Notes: generated from the sequence alone by a model not told the origin. DNA of 39,941 nt from Hyphomicrobiales bacterium (GCA_030456445.1 JAKDNM010000022.1:1-39941), one strand, 5' to 3'. Counted from the first letter of the stretch, positions 8,509-16,556 are shown. Program-made: numbers and translations.

Positions 8509-9522
8509 TTGAACAAGCTTTTCGATTCGGCGCCTTGTGTTGCGGCCCTCGTACTGGCCGTTGCCAGCCTTTTCATTCCGGTAGCCGCCGCCGCGCCGCT
8601 TGAGCGGATGGACATTTCCGCGCGTCCCATCACGCAATTCCACATCGGGCATGACGAAACGCGTTTCGGGCCGCTGACCTTCGTCGGCGGGCTGGAGATG
8701 ACGTCCAATTCCGGCGATTTCGGCGGCTTGTCGGCCTTCCGCTTCCGCAAGCCGGGCTCGGATTTCATCGGCGTTGCCGATACCGGCTTCTGGTTCTTCG
8801 GACGTATCGAGCATGATGCGGACGGGCGGCCCTCGGGCGTCAGCGATTTCGTCATGCAGGCGATGGTCGATGCCGACGGCAACATCATCGGCCGGAAATG
8901 GCTGACCGACGCAGAAGGCCTGGGGATCAGGGGCGACATTGCCACAGCCGGCTTCGAGCGCAGCCATCGCATTTCCGAGTTCCGCATCGACCCGGCCGGC
9001 ATGAAGGCGCCCATCCGCGACCTCGATTTCCTGGTTCCGCGCCAGGAATTGCGCATGAACCGCGGGTTCGAGACGATCGCCTATGCGCCCGAGGACGGGC
9101 CGCTCAAGGGCGCTCGCGTCGTCGTCTCGGAGAAAAGCCTGGACGAAAACGGCAACCAGTTCGCCGCGATCCTCGAAGGGCCGCAGAAAGGCGTCTTCAC
9201 CGTCAGACGCAGCGGCAAGTTCGACATCACCGACGGCGCCTTCCTGCCGAACGGCGATCTTCTGCTGCTGGAGCGGTCCTTTTCCTACGCCGACGGTGTC
9301 GCCATGCAGTTGCGACGCATCGGCGGCAAGACAGTTCGCAAGGGCGGGCTTGCCGACGGGCCGGTGCTGTTTACGGCCGACATGAGCTACCAGATCGACA
9401 ATATGGAGGGGCTGGATGTCTGGCAGCGGGGCGACGGGGCGCTGATGGTGTCCATCGTCTCCGACGACAACCAGTCGCTCCTGCAGCGCAATCTCTATCT
9501 CGAATTCAGGCTCGACGAATAG
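8509..9522 (+). CDS. Secreted esterase-like activity of phytase family protein
   Basis: A 337-residue exported protein. A signal peptide covers about residues 1-28 (hydrophobic AALVLAVASLFIPVAAAA). The rest shows the motifs of the phytase-esterase-like beta-propeller family: GGLEM and GGLSAFRF, VADTGFWFFGRIEHDADGRP, NRGFETIAYAPEDGPL, GNQFAAILEG and DNMEGLDVW. The substrate is unknown; members are annotated as possible phosphodiesterases or esterases but few are characterised. The best start is TTG at 8509, giving a correct signal peptide; there is no strong Shine-Dalgarno. It begins 20 nt after cobT and is followed at about 100 nt by the flippase, so it may belong to either unit. Confidence 0.8.
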   Translation: MNKLFDSAPCVAALVLAVASLFIPVAAAAPLERMDISARPITQFHIGHDETRFGPLTFVGGLEMTSNSGDFGGLSAFRFRKPGSDFIGVADTGFWFFGRIEHDADGRPSGVSDFVMQAMVDADGNIIGRKWLTDAEGLGIRGDIATAGFERSHRISEFRIDPAGMKAPIRDLDFLVPRQELRMNRGFETIAYAPEDGPLKGARVVVSEKSLDENGNQFAAILEGPQKGVFTVRRSGKFDITDGAFLPNGDLLLLERSFSYADGVAMQLRRIGGKTVRKGGLADGPVLFTADMSYQIDNMEGLDVWQRGDGALMVSIVSDDNQSLLQRNLYLEFRLDE

Positions 9523-9624
9523 CTTCGCCGGAATGCCGTGCCTTTTCAGGGCGCACCCAACCGTTTCTTAAAGACTCCTGCCTTAAGACAACTGGCGCAG
9601 AACGGCATTTTGGAGTGTGATCGC

Positions 9625-11034
9625 GTGCGCTTTTCCGCGGCTATGACGGCCGACCGGCTGTTGCCGGCGCGCCTCGCTCTTGCGGTGCGCCCGCTGCTTG
9701 CCCGTGTGGACGCCGTGCTCTTCGATACCGGCGAGCGCGGGCAGGCGGGACGCATGTCCCTCGCTGCCTTCTCGATCCGCATCGTCAGCGCCGTCATCGC
9801 CTTTTTCAGCCAGGTGCTGATGGCGCGCTGGATGGGCAGTTTCGAGTACGGCATCTTCGTGCTCGTCTGGGTGGCGATGGTGATCGCCGGCAATCTCGCC
9901 TGCCTCGGCTTCGACACCTCGATCGTCCGCTTCGTGCCCGAATACCGGGCGAACGGCCGGCTCGCCGAACTGCGCGGCATCCTGCTCGCCAGCCGGCTCT
10001 TCGTTCTCATCGCCGCCTCCTTCTTCATGGCTGCCGGCCTTGCCGGCCTCTGGCTGTTTTCAAACGATATAGAGGGCGTCTATATCCAGCCCTTCCTGTT
10101 TGGACTGTTCTGCCTGCCGATGATTGCGCTCTCCGATACGCTGCAAGGAGCGGCGCGCGCCAATTCATGGGTCTTCTCCGCGCTTCTGCCGATCTACATC
10201 ACGCGGCCGATCCTCATTCTCGTCTTCATGGCGGCGGCGCTATGGGCCGGATATCCGGCTTCGGCCTCGGTCGCGGTCGTGGCGGCGCTTGCCGCGACCT
10301 ATATGACGACGATCATGCAATTCGTCGGCGTCACCCGCCGGCTGGATGCGAAGCTGCCTGACGGCCCACGCACCATTCTTTTCGGCTACTGGTTCACGGT
10401 GTCGCTGCCGATCTTCCTGGTGGAGAGCTTCTTCTTCCTGCTCACCAACGCCGATGTGCTGATGGTCGGCCACTTCATGCGGCCCGACGACGTCGCCGTC
10501 TATTTCGCCACGGTGAAGACGCTGGCGCTCGTCCATTTCGTCTATTTCGCCGTCAAGGCCGGCGTCGCCCAGCGCTATTCCAAATTCACCCATGGCGGCA
10601 GTCATGCGGAACTCGCCGTCTTTGCGCGGGAAACCGTGTCCTGGACGTTTTGGCCCTCGCTGGCGATGGCGATCATCGTGCTCGTCATCGGCGAGCCGAT
10701 GCTGTCGCTTTTCGGCCCCGGGTTCAGCGCCGGCTATCCGCTCCTCTTCGTCCTTGTCATCGGGGTCGTGGCGCGCGCGGCGGTCGGACCGGCGGAAAGC
10801 CTTCTCACCATGAGCGGCAACCAGAATATCTGTGCGGTCGTCTATGCGCTTACGCTGGCGGTGAATATAGGGCTCAACGTCCTGTTCATTCCCTCCATGG
10901 GATTATGGGGAGCGGCGATCGCGACGGCGGCGGCGATGGTGTTCGAGGCGGTCGCGCTCTCGTTTACGGTGCGGCGCAAGCTCGGCATCGTCATGGCGAT
11001 CTTCCTGCCGCCGGCTGAATTGGAAAGAGCATGA
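9625..11034 (+). CDS. Polysaccharide flippase (Wzx/MATE-like, MVF superfamily)
   Basis: Integral membrane protein of 469 residues with about 12-14 hydrophobic segments. The first reads SLAAFSIRIVSAVIAFFSQVLMARWMGSFEYGIF, the hallmark opening of oligosaccharide flippases. It likely flips lipid-linked sugar units across the inner membrane. The GTG start at 9625 is chosen because GGAG at 9612-9615 lies 9 nt upstream; a longer frame from 9538 would add a non-hydrophobic, family-unlike stretch. The stop overlaps the next gene's ATG (ATGA at 11031-11034), so it is translationally coupled to the acyltransferase. No glycosyltransferase is present nearby, so the transported glycan cannot be named. Confidence 0.87.
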   Translation: MRFSAAMTADRLLPARLALAVRPLLARVDAVLFDTGERGQAGRMSLAAFSIRIVSAVIAFFSQVLMARWMGSFEYGIFVLVWVAMVIAGNLACLGFDTSIVRFVPEYRANGRLAELRGILLASRLFVLIAASFFMAAGLAGLWLFSNDIEGVYIQPFLFGLFCLPMIALSDTLQGAARANSWVFSALLPIYITRPILILVFMAAALWAGYPASASVAVVAALAATYMTTIMQFVGVTRRLDAKLPDGPRTILFGYWFTVSLPIFLVESFFFLLTNADVLMVGHFMRPDDVAVYFATVKTLALVHFVYFAVKAGVAQRYSKFTHGGSHAELAVFARETVSWTFWPSLAMAIIVLVIGEPMLSLFGPGFSAGYPLLFVLVIGVVARAAVGPAESLLTMSGNQNICAVVYALTLAVNIGLNVLFIPSMGLWGAAIATAAAMVFEAVALSFTVRRKLGIVMAIFLPPAELERA

Positions 11035-12314
11035 GTGCGGTACCGATACTGGAGGAGACGGCGGGCGGCCCGGCGGGCGCCATGATCTCCGAGCTTGCGG
11101 GTCTGGCGGAAGGGCCGATGGAGCGCGCCCGCGTCGAACTCCTGACGGGACGCCGCCCTGAACGCAGGCTCGCCGTATACCCGGCCTCGGCCGGTTTCGA
11201 CCTCATCGAGGAACTCGACCATCTGGCGGCGCGCGCGCTGGAGCCGAACGTCTTCTTCAATCCGCGCTTCCTGGCGCCAGCCATGCCAAGGCTGGAGGAC
11301 CGGGAAGTGCGTCTTGCCGTCATCCGCGACGGCAGTGAATACAGGAGCCGGCTGCGGCTGCTCCTGCCCTTCTCCATCGAGCGGCCGACCATGCCGCTCG
11401 GCGTCTCGGTCATGCGCAGCTGGTCGCATCCCTTCGGCCCGCTCGGCACGCCGCTGATCGACAGCGACAATCCCGGCCAGGTGATGGACGACTTTCTCGC
11501 CATGGTCGCACGGCCGCATCTGAGGATGCCGAAAGTGCTCGTGCTGCCCGACATGCATCTCGACGGGGTCGTCGCGGGCATGCTGCGATCCTTCGCCGCC
11601 AGCCGCGATCTCACGCTGGTCGCAACGGAGGAAGTCGAACGCGCGTTCCTTGAAAGCGAACTGGACGGCGAAGCCTATCTCAAGGCCTCGCTCAGGCCGC
11701 ATCATTATCGCGAGTTTCGCCGGCTGAAACGGCGGCTGGGCGAAAAGGGCGCACTCGAATACGGCATAGCGCGCCAGCCAGAGGAAATCCGTCAGGGCGT
11801 AGAGGCTTTCCTGACGCTCGAAGGCGCCGGCTGGAAGGGGCGCGAGCGCACCGCCATGGTAACCGACCGTTATCAGGCTGCGTTCGCACGCGAAGCCGTG
11901 CACCTGCTTTCCGAGCGGGATATGTGCCGGGTCCATACGCTTTCGCTCGACGGCAAAATCATCGCCGCGCTGATCGTCTTCATCGAGCAGGGCGTCGCCT
12001 ACACCTGGAAGACGGCCTACGATGAAAGTTATTCTATCTGGTCGCCCGGCACTCTCCTGATGATCGAGGCGACGAAGACGCATCTCGACGATCCGAACAT
12101 CCGGGCGACCGATTCCTGTGCGGCGCCCGATCACATCGTCATGGACCGGCTGTGGAGCGAGAGGCGGCGGATGGGGACGCTGGTGCTCGGCATCACGCCG
12201 CAGGCGGACCGTGCCGCGCGGCAGGCCGCCAAGCAGCTTTACCTCTATCGCGAGACGCGCAACATGGCGCGGCTCCTGCGCGAGCGCGTCAGGCAACTCG
12301 TAGGACGGCATTGA
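11031..12314 (+). CDS. GNAT-fold acyltransferase, CelD/FemAB-like
   Basis: A 427-residue soluble protein. The central part (about 190-370) fits the BioF2/CelD-type acetyltransferase domain: LKASLRPHHYREFRRLKRRLGEKG, then FLTLEGAGWKGRERTAM, HTLSLDGKIIAALIVF, and AYTWKTAYDESYSIWSPGTLLMIEATK, the usual acyl-CoA-binding end. Such proteins modify exopolysaccharides or peptidoglycan precursors. The 4-nt overlap with the flippase argues that it acts on the same glycan. A GC-rich hairpin follows the stop (12317-12337). The acyl donor and acceptor are unknown. Confidence 0.82.
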   Translation: MSAVPILEETAGGPAGAMISELAGLAEGPMERARVELLTGRRPERRLAVYPASAGFDLIEELDHLAARALEPNVFFNPRFLAPAMPRLEDREVRLAVIRDGSEYRSRLRLLLPFSIERPTMPLGVSVMRSWSHPFGPLGTPLIDSDNPGQVMDDFLAMVARPHLRMPKVLVLPDMHLDGVVAGMLRSFAASRDLTLVATEEVERAFLESELDGEAYLKASLRPHHYREFRRLKRRLGEKGALEYGIARQPEEIRQGVEAFLTLEGAGWKGRERTAMVTDRYQAAFAREAVHLLSERDMCRVHTLSLDGKIIAALIVFIEQGVAYTWKTAYDESYSIWSPGTLLMIEATKTHLDDPNIRATDSCAAPDHIVMDRLWSERRRMGTLVLGITPQADRAARQAAKQLYLYRETRNMARLLRERVRQLVGRH

Positions 12315-12316
12315 GC

Positions 12317-12337
12317 GCCGGGAAGAATCAGCCCGGC
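12317..12337 (+). terminator. Possible hairpin between convergent genes
   Basis: GCCGGG (12317-12322) pairs with CCCGGC (12332-12337) across a 9-nt loop, directly after the acyltransferase stop and before the convergent transporter stop at 12340. There is no U-run, so termination is only suggested by position. Confidence 0.35.
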
Positions 12338-12339
12338 AA

Positions 12340-13206
12340 TCACGCCGCCGCACCCCGTCTCCGCCTTTCGGCCGCCAGCAGCGCCAGCGCGATGCCGCCG
12401 AGGATGCCGGCGGTTGCGATCAAAAGCCGTGCCGTGAGCGGCTCGCCGATGATGGCGACGCCTCCGGCGGCGGCTATGGCGGGAACGGACAGTTGCACGA
12501 AGGCGGCCTGGGTGCGCGAAAGGCTCGGCAGCACGCCATACCAGACGATGTAGCCGAGGCCGGAGGCAAGCGCGCCGGAAGCGATCGCGTAGGCCAGCCC
12601 CTCGGCGTTCGGCCGAAGCGAAACCACGCCGAAGACGATCAGCAGAATGCCCGCCGGCGCGCACCGGACGAAGTTGCCGGCCGTGTCGGCGACCGGCGCG
12701 CTCGATTCCCTTCCGATCAGCGAATACGCACCCCATGCCAACCCCGCGACGACCATCAACAGGACGCCTTGCAGCGGCGGTGCCACCAGGCCTGGAGAGA
12801 TGAGGTAGACGAAGGCGGCGAACGCCACGCCCATCCCCAGCCATTCGAGCGCAACTGGACGGTCTCCCTTGACGATCGCCCAGGCGAGCATGCCGATCTG
12901 TACGCTGGCAAAAAGGATGAGGGCGCCCGGCCCGGCGCCGACCATGACATAGGCGACAGAAAACGTCGGGGCATAAAGCAACAGGGATATGGCGCCGGAC
13001 CAGCTTCCCTTTATCGCCGATCGCATGCTTTTCGGCCGGGCCGACCGGAAAAGGGCGATTGCCGCCAGCACAACCGCTCCTGAAACGAGCCGGATGCCTG
13101 TATAGGCGAGCGGATCGATGTCGGTTTCGGAAAGCGCAAGGCGGGCCAGGATGGAATTGGCCGCGAAGGCAAGCATTGCGACCGAGACCAGAATCACGAC
13201 TTTCAT
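12340..13206 (-). CDS. EamA/DMT family transporter
   Basis: Ten-helix drug/metabolite transporter superfamily protein of 288 residues with two EamA repeats. The first contains ANSILARLAL and YTGIRLVSGAVVLAAIAL; the second begins at LLMVVAGLAWGAYSLIGR and ends FVQLSVPAIAAAGGVAIIGEPLTARLLIATAGILGGIAL, the usual conserved EP-containing tail. The substrate is unknown. The start is the ATG at 13206 (MKVVILVSVAML, immediately hydrophobic); an ATG 30 nt upstream adds ten polar residues. It converges on the flippase operon and probably has its own promoter, since a terminator for the next gene lies upstream. Confidence 0.88.
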   Translation of the reverse strand: MKVVILVSVAMLAFAANSILARLALSETDIDPLAYTGIRLVSGAVVLAAIALFRSARPKSMRSAIKGSWSGAISLLLYAPTFSVAYVMVGAGPGALILFASVQIGMLAWAIVKGDRPVALEWLGMGVAFAAFVYLISPGLVAPPLQGVLLMVVAGLAWGAYSLIGRESSAPVADTAGNFVRCAPAGILLIVFGVVSLRPNAEGLAYAIASGALASGLGYIVWYGVLPSLSRTQAAFVQLSVPAIAAAGGVAIIGEPLTARLLIATAGILGGIALALLAAERRRRGAAA

Positions 13207-13283
13207 GGCGCCGACGAAACCACATCGTGACGCCATCCGGCAAGCGCCGGGATGGCCTGCCGCATGGCGAGTCCGAAAATGAA

Positions 13284-13305
13284 AATCCCGGCTTTCGCCG
13301 GGATT
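13284..13305 (-). terminator. Rho-independent terminator of the Arg/His-rich protein gene
   Basis: A perfect 9-bp stem, AATCCCGGC (13284-13292) with GCCGGGATT (13297-13305), closes a 4-nt loop. On the minus strand it is followed by a T-rich stretch (TTTTCATTTT). It lies 12 nt past the stop of the gene at 13318-13674. Confidence 0.8.
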
Positions 13306-13317
13306 CTCAAGCTTGGA

Positions 13318-13674
13318 CTACCGGTAATACCAGGCCCAGACCCGTTCGCGGTGGCAGCGCTCGCGCCAGCGGCCATGGTGCCGGTAGCGGCGGCATACGC
13401 GCCGCCAGACGCGCCTTCTGTGCCGCCGGCGGCGGTGATGGCGGTCGTGATGGCTGTGGTGGCGCCGGCGCCTGTGATCACGGCGGTGATCGACCAGTTC
13501 GACCTTGGCCTCGTCGCCATTGTCCGCGACATCTGTCGCCGACGCTTCCAGTTCATTGAGGATACCGCCCGTGTTGGGCACGCCGGCAACGGCGTCGACC
13601 GGCCGAAGAGCCGTCGCAACCGCGGCTGCGCCGGCAAGACCCAGAACGCCGGTGAGGAAAGATCGTCGATCCAT
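13318..13674 (-). CDS. Tat-signal Arg/His-rich small protein
   Basis: 118 residues. It starts MDRRSFLTGVLGLAGAAAVATA, a twin-arginine (RRSFL) signal with a hydrophobic core and a likely cleavage near VDAVAG. A short acidic spacer follows, then a basic C-terminus: in the last 57 residues 25 are Arg and 12 are His, with two Cys and several Trp (VWRRVCRR, RWRERCHRERVWAWYYR). Similar small Tat-signal Arg-rich proteins occur in Mesorhizobium-type genomes without a known function. Binding of a polyanion or metal in the periplasm is an inference from composition. The ATG at 13674 has GGAGG 5 nt upstream, which settles the start over a longer TTG frame. A terminator follows, so the gene is monocistronic. 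Confidence 0.75.
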   Translation of the reverse strand: MDRRSFLTGVLGLAGAAAVATALRPVDAVAGVPNTGGILNELEASATDVADNGDEAKVELVDHRRDHRRRRHHSHHDRHHRRRRHRRRVWRRVCRRYRHHGRWRERCHRERVWAWYYR

Positions 13675-13862
13675 CGAAACCTCCAATCAAAAAGCGCCCC
13701 TCGACAGTCATAATCGCGACAATGGCTGAACGGTTCCTGAACAAGGCCGAAATGCCGCCCGGGAGGAATACCGCAATTTTCAGATTTGCCGGATGCGATT
13801 TAAGCTCGTTTTTCAACATCCTTCACCGGAGAGCGGTTCTCGCTTTCGGGAGGTGCTGTGCT

Positions 13863-14060
13863 TTAGAATTTCCTGCCGATACCGGCCTGTTTCGTCACGC
13901 CGTTTGCTGTGTGGCGGGACAGGCTCTTCCGATCAACGCTAAAAGTACGGTTGGTGATCGGGCTATACCAAATCTCGTGATCGCCCTTGCCGGGCCGCTT
14001 GAAGGTACAGCCCGACTGTTTAAGCGCTTCCACGAGTTGCGCATAGAAGCCGCGAACCAT
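13863..14060 (-). CDS. hicA: HicA family toxin (mRNA interferase)
   Basis: 65 residues. The dsRBD-like HicA fold is shown by MVRGFYAQLVEALKQSGCTFKRPGKGDHEIWYSP, with the catalytic His at about H28 (GDHEIW), then FSVDRK and the typical C-terminus HTANGVTKQAGI. HicA cleaves mRNA when released from HicB. The ATG at 14060 shares one base with the hicB stop (TGATG), so the antitoxin-first order is translationally coupled. A longer frame beginning inside hicB is rejected. Length is normal, with no sign of decay. Confidence 0.85.
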   Translation of the reverse strand: MVRGFYAQLVEALKQSGCTFKRPGKGDHEIWYSPITNRTFSVDRKSLSRHTANGVTKQAGIGRKF

Positions 14061-14317
14061 CAGTGAGCGTGCTGTCCGTCCACGCGCAGTGTCGATACGA
14101 TGCACATGTCGATCAACTGGGCATCGAAGTTGTCGTCTGCGAGCAGATGCGCGTTGTCTTCGAGCAACTCCGGTGCAACGGCAAGAACGCGCTTCAGCAA
14201 TTCGTCCAGACTGCCAGCCTCGGTGACGAGACCCGGAATATCGTCGCTAGTCGCGACCCAAACGCCAGCCTCGCCATCCCATTCGGCAGTTACAAGAAAC
14301 TTCTTTTGCATCGCCAT
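14060..14317 (-). CDS. hicB: HicB-like antitoxin (DUF1902)
   Basis: 85 residues. MAMQKKFLVTAEWDGEAGVWVATSDDIPGLVTEAGSLDELLKRVLAVAPELL is the partial RNase-H-like fold of HicB/DUF1902 antitoxins, which bind HicA and usually repress their own promoter. The start is the ATG at 14317 with AAAGGGG 7 nt upstream. Upstream lie TTGACA at 14389-14394 (minus) and a CCGTGC/GCACGG dyad at 14351-14365, a plausible operator. No separate C-terminal ribbon-helix-helix segment is evident, so DNA binding may be atypical. Confidence 0.83.
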   Translation of the reverse strand: MAMQKKFLVTAEWDGEAGVWVATSDDIPGLVTEAGSLDELLKRVLAVAPELLEDNAHLLADDNFDAQLIDMCIVSTLRVDGQHAH

Positions 14318-14350
14318 CCTGGAACCCCTTTCAGGGCATCTATCCCTACA

Positions 14351-14365
14351 CCGTGCGGCGCACGG
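14351..14365. promoter_or_regulatory. Inverted repeat upstream of hicB, candidate operator
   Basis: CCGTGC (14351-14356) and GCACGG (14360-14365) form a perfect 6-bp dyad with a 3-nt centre, 34 nt upstream of the hicB start. A minus-strand TTGACA (14389-14394) lies just upstream, but no good -10 hexamer is seen at 16-18 nt. Autorepression through this dyad is an inference from how hicBA loci are usually controlled. Confidence 0.4.
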
Positions 14366-14450
14366 GTGAATTTCGCGTGAACCTTCCCTGTCAAAATAAG
14401 TGAAGTTGCGAAAAGCGCAACAAGGGCGGATCGGCCATCCGATCGCGCAA

Positions 14451-14537
14451 TGGTGCGGGTGGTCGGAATCGAACCGACACTCTGTCACCAGAACCGGATT
14501 TTGAGTCCGGCGCGTCTACCAGTTCCGCCACACCCGC
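14451..14537 (-). tRNA. tRNA-Leu (anticodon CAA)
   Basis: The minus-strand sequence folds as a leucine tRNA with a long variable arm. The acceptor stem GCGGGTG (14531-14537) pairs with 14455-14461, with discriminator A and an encoded CCA at 14451-14453. The anticodon stem CCGGA/TCCGG closes a CTCAAAA loop, giving anticodon CAA, which reads UUG. The T arm contains GGTTCGATTCC. It is preceded by a strong promoter at 14573-14600. Confidence 0.96.
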
Positions 14538-14572
14538 ATCGATACCGGGTCGAGCGCCCGGGACGGAGGCGG

Positions 14573-14600
14573 ACTATACGGTGAAGGGGTTCGCCGTCAA
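14573..14600 (-). promoter_or_regulatory. Sigma-70-type promoter of tRNA-Leu
   Basis: On the minus strand, TTGACG (14595-14600) and TATAGT (14573-14578) are separated by 16 nt, close to the housekeeping consensus. The predicted start near 14566 leaves about 28 nt of leader before the tRNA 5' end. Confidence 0.75.
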
Positions 14601-14719
14601 CCGTTTCCGGCGCCTGTCGGCGGAGAGCCACGGCCGCCGCCGCGATGATATGCCCTCCCGTGCGTGATTGCGTCGGCGGGCAAATCTTTCTAGACAGGTT
14701 TGCCTTTGCGGGGAGCCCC

Positions 14720-15307
14720 ATGCTGCGCAGACTCTACGACTGGACGATGTCGCTCGCCGCACGGCCCGCCGCCGAAGCTTGGCTGGCGCTGATCGCCTTC
14801 ATCGAAAGCTCCATCTTCTTCATCCCCGCCGACATCCTGTTCCTGCCGATGACGCTGTCGCGGCCCGACCGGGCTTGGCGCTATGCCTTCATCGCGACGG
14901 TCGCCTCGGTACTCGGGGGCATTGCCGGCTGGTATCTCGGCTATTTCGCCTTCGAGGCGGTTGCCCGCCCCGTCCTCGAATTCTACGGCAAGCTCGACGC
15001 CTTCGAGGCGATGCGCGATTCGGCCGACGCCTCGACCATCCTGCTTTTGCTCATTACATCGGGGCTCGCGCATCTGCCTCCGATCAAGGTGGTGACGATC
15101 CTGTCGGGCGCCATGCATGTGAACATCTGGCTGTTCATCGTGTCGGCGCTGGTGACGCGCGGCGCGCGCTTCTATTTCCTCGCCTGGCTGCTTCGCCGCT
15201 ATGGCGAGCCAATCCGGCATTTCATAGAGAAACGCCTCGGCATGATCGCGGGGGTGGCGGCAGCCGTCCTTATTCTGCTTTATATCCTCTACAAATATCT
15301 GCTCTGA
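14720..15307 (+). CDS. VTT/DedA superfamily membrane protein (YqaA type)
   Basis: 195 residues with about five membrane segments. The motifs IAFIESSIFFIPADILFLPMTLSRPDRAWRYA and ASVLGGIAGWYLGYFAFE (the GGxxGYxxG-type re-entrant region), then LPPIKVVTILSGAMHVN, are those of YqaA-type VTT proteins of the DedA superfamily, implicated in lipid carrier recycling and membrane homeostasis. The ATG at 14720 follows GGGAG at 14711-14715; longer frames run into the tRNA promoter region. The DsbB-like gene follows after 28 nt in the same direction, so they are probably cotranscribed. Confidence 0.88.
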   Translation: MLRRLYDWTMSLAARPAAEAWLALIAFIESSIFFIPADILFLPMTLSRPDRAWRYAFIATVASVLGGIAGWYLGYFAFEAVARPVLEFYGKLDAFEAMRDSADASTILLLLITSGLAHLPPIKVVTILSGAMHVNIWLFIVSALVTRGARFYFLAWLLRRYGEPIRHFIEKRLGMIAGVAAAVLILLYILYKYLL

Positions 15308-15335
15308 TCCTTCGACCAGCCCACGGAAAACCGAA

Positions 15336-15854
15336 ATGGCTTCGCTCACCGCTCCTACCGGCCGGACGCAGACCCGCGCCGCAATCTTTCTGGCTGTCGT
15401 CATGGCGGCGACGGTGGGTGGCGCACTCGGCTTCCAGCATCTGGGCGGTTTCATCCCCTGCAAGCTCTGCCTGGAGGAGCGCATTCCCTACTATGCCGGC
15501 GTTCCGGTCATGGTGCTGGCCGCTATTTCGGCGGGGCTTCGCTGGCCGCCCATCGTCACGCGCGGCCTGCTCGCCATCGGCGGGGCGCTGATGGTGTGGA
15601 GCCTCTATATGGCCGTCTATCATTCCGGCGTTGAATGGAAATGGTGGGCGGGGCCGACCGATTGCGGCGTGGTTGCCTCACCCTCCACCGGCGGCAAGGG
15701 CATCCTCGACGCGCTCAACACCTTCGTTCCACCGGCCTGCGACGAGGCGGCCGGCCGGTTCCTCGGCCTCTCCTTTGCCGGCTGGAACGCGGTGGCCAGC
15801 CTGATCCTGGCGGGCGTCGCGTGGTGGAGCGCCTTCCAGCGCAAATGCGATTGA
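15336..15854 (+). CDS. DsbB-family disulfide bond formation protein
   Basis: 172 residues, four membrane helices. Quinone-linked oxidase fold with the active pair C42-x-x-C45 (PCKLCLEERIPYYAG) and a second pair, C110 (PTDCG) and C135 (PPACDE), in the second periplasmic loop, as in DsbB. DsbB reoxidises the periplasmic thiol oxidase DsbA and passes electrons to ubiquinone. The CxxC here is CKLC rather than the E. coli CVLC. No dsbA lies nearby. A weak hairpin (15865-15884) overlaps the stop of the convergent HNH gene. Confidence 0.9.
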   Translation: MASLTAPTGRTQTRAAIFLAVVMAATVGGALGFQHLGGFIPCKLCLEERIPYYAGVPVMVLAAISAGLRWPPIVTRGLLAIGGALMVWSLYMAVYHSGVEWKWWAGPTDCGVVASPSTGGKGILDALNTFVPPACDEAAGRFLGLSFAGWNAVASLILAGVAWWSAFQRKCD

Positions 15855-15875
15855 GAACGGGATGAGGCCTGCTTG

Positions 15876-16433
15876 TCAGGCTTCCAGTTCGACGTCCCAG
15901 TAGAGATAGTCCATCCAGCTTTCGTGGAGATAGTTCGGAGGGAACAGCCGGCCGTTATTGTGCAGGTCGTGCACGGTCGGCGGGTAGGGCTTCTGCTTTG
16001 GCCACATCTTGGCCTGCGCCGGCATTTGGCCACCCTTCTTCAGATTGCAGGGCGAGCAGGCGGCAACCACGTTCTCCCACGTCGTCGCGCCGCCGCAACG
16101 ACGTGGGACGACGTGGTCGAAGGTGAGGTCTTCATGCCTCCCGCAATACTGGCACTGGAATCTGTCGCGCAGGAAAACGTTGAAACGGGTGAAGGCGGGG
16201 TGCCGGCTCGGTTTCACGTAGCTCTTGAGGCTCACCACGCTCGGTATCTTCATCGAAAACGAGGGTGAGGAGACGGCGTGGTCGTATTCGGCGACGATGT
16301 TGACGCGCTCCAGGAACACCGCCTTGATCGCATCCTGCCAGGACCAGAGCGACAGCGGGTAATAGCTGAGCGGGCGGTAATCCGCGTTCAGCACCAGAGC
16401 AGGCATGCCATCGGGAGAGACGGCGATCGTCAC
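15876..16433 (-). CDS. HNH endonuclease family protein
   Basis: 185 residues. Very conserved alphaproteobacterial HNH protein: ALVLNADYRPLSYYPLSLW near the start, RDRFQCQYC with C94 and C97, TFDHVVPR with the D106-H107 catalytic pair, and NVVAACSPCN with C126, C129 and N130. This is the zinc-ribbon HNH core. The cellular role is not established; it is a chromosomal core gene rather than part of a visible restriction system. The GTG start at 16433 is set by AGGAGG (16441-16446) 7 nt upstream; a longer frame to 16559 is rejected because its extra N-terminus is unlike the family. Confidence 0.88.
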   Translation of the reverse strand: MTIAVSPDGMPALVLNADYRPLSYYPLSLWSWQDAIKAVFLERVNIVAEYDHAVSSPSFSMKIPSVVSLKSYVKPSRHPAFTRFNVFLRDRFQCQYCGRHEDLTFDHVVPRRCGGATTWENVVAACSPCNLKKGGQMPAQAKMWPKQKPYPPTVHDLHNNGRLFPPNYLHESWMDYLYWDVELEA

Positions 16434-16556
16434 GAAACTACCTCCTGGAATCATTCCCGAACCGATCGGCACGGATACTGTAAGCCCGACATGACGGGGT
16501 TGTGAAGCAGGAAAACGCCGCCTGAAAAGTGCAATTCCGGGCGATTCCGCTTGTTC

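Noticed and set aside
9568-9596. Two TTAA motifs upstream of the flippase as a CtrA site
   Set aside because: Spacing is 11 nt rather than 7, so it does not fit the CtrA full site.
13715-13760. GGAAC near the Tat protein gene as an EcfG promoter
   Set aside because: No CGTT at 16-17 nt downstream on the same strand.
14451-14537. tRNA-Leu as attachment site of an integrated island
   Set aside because: No second copy of the tRNA 3' end, integrase or phage gene is visible in the window.
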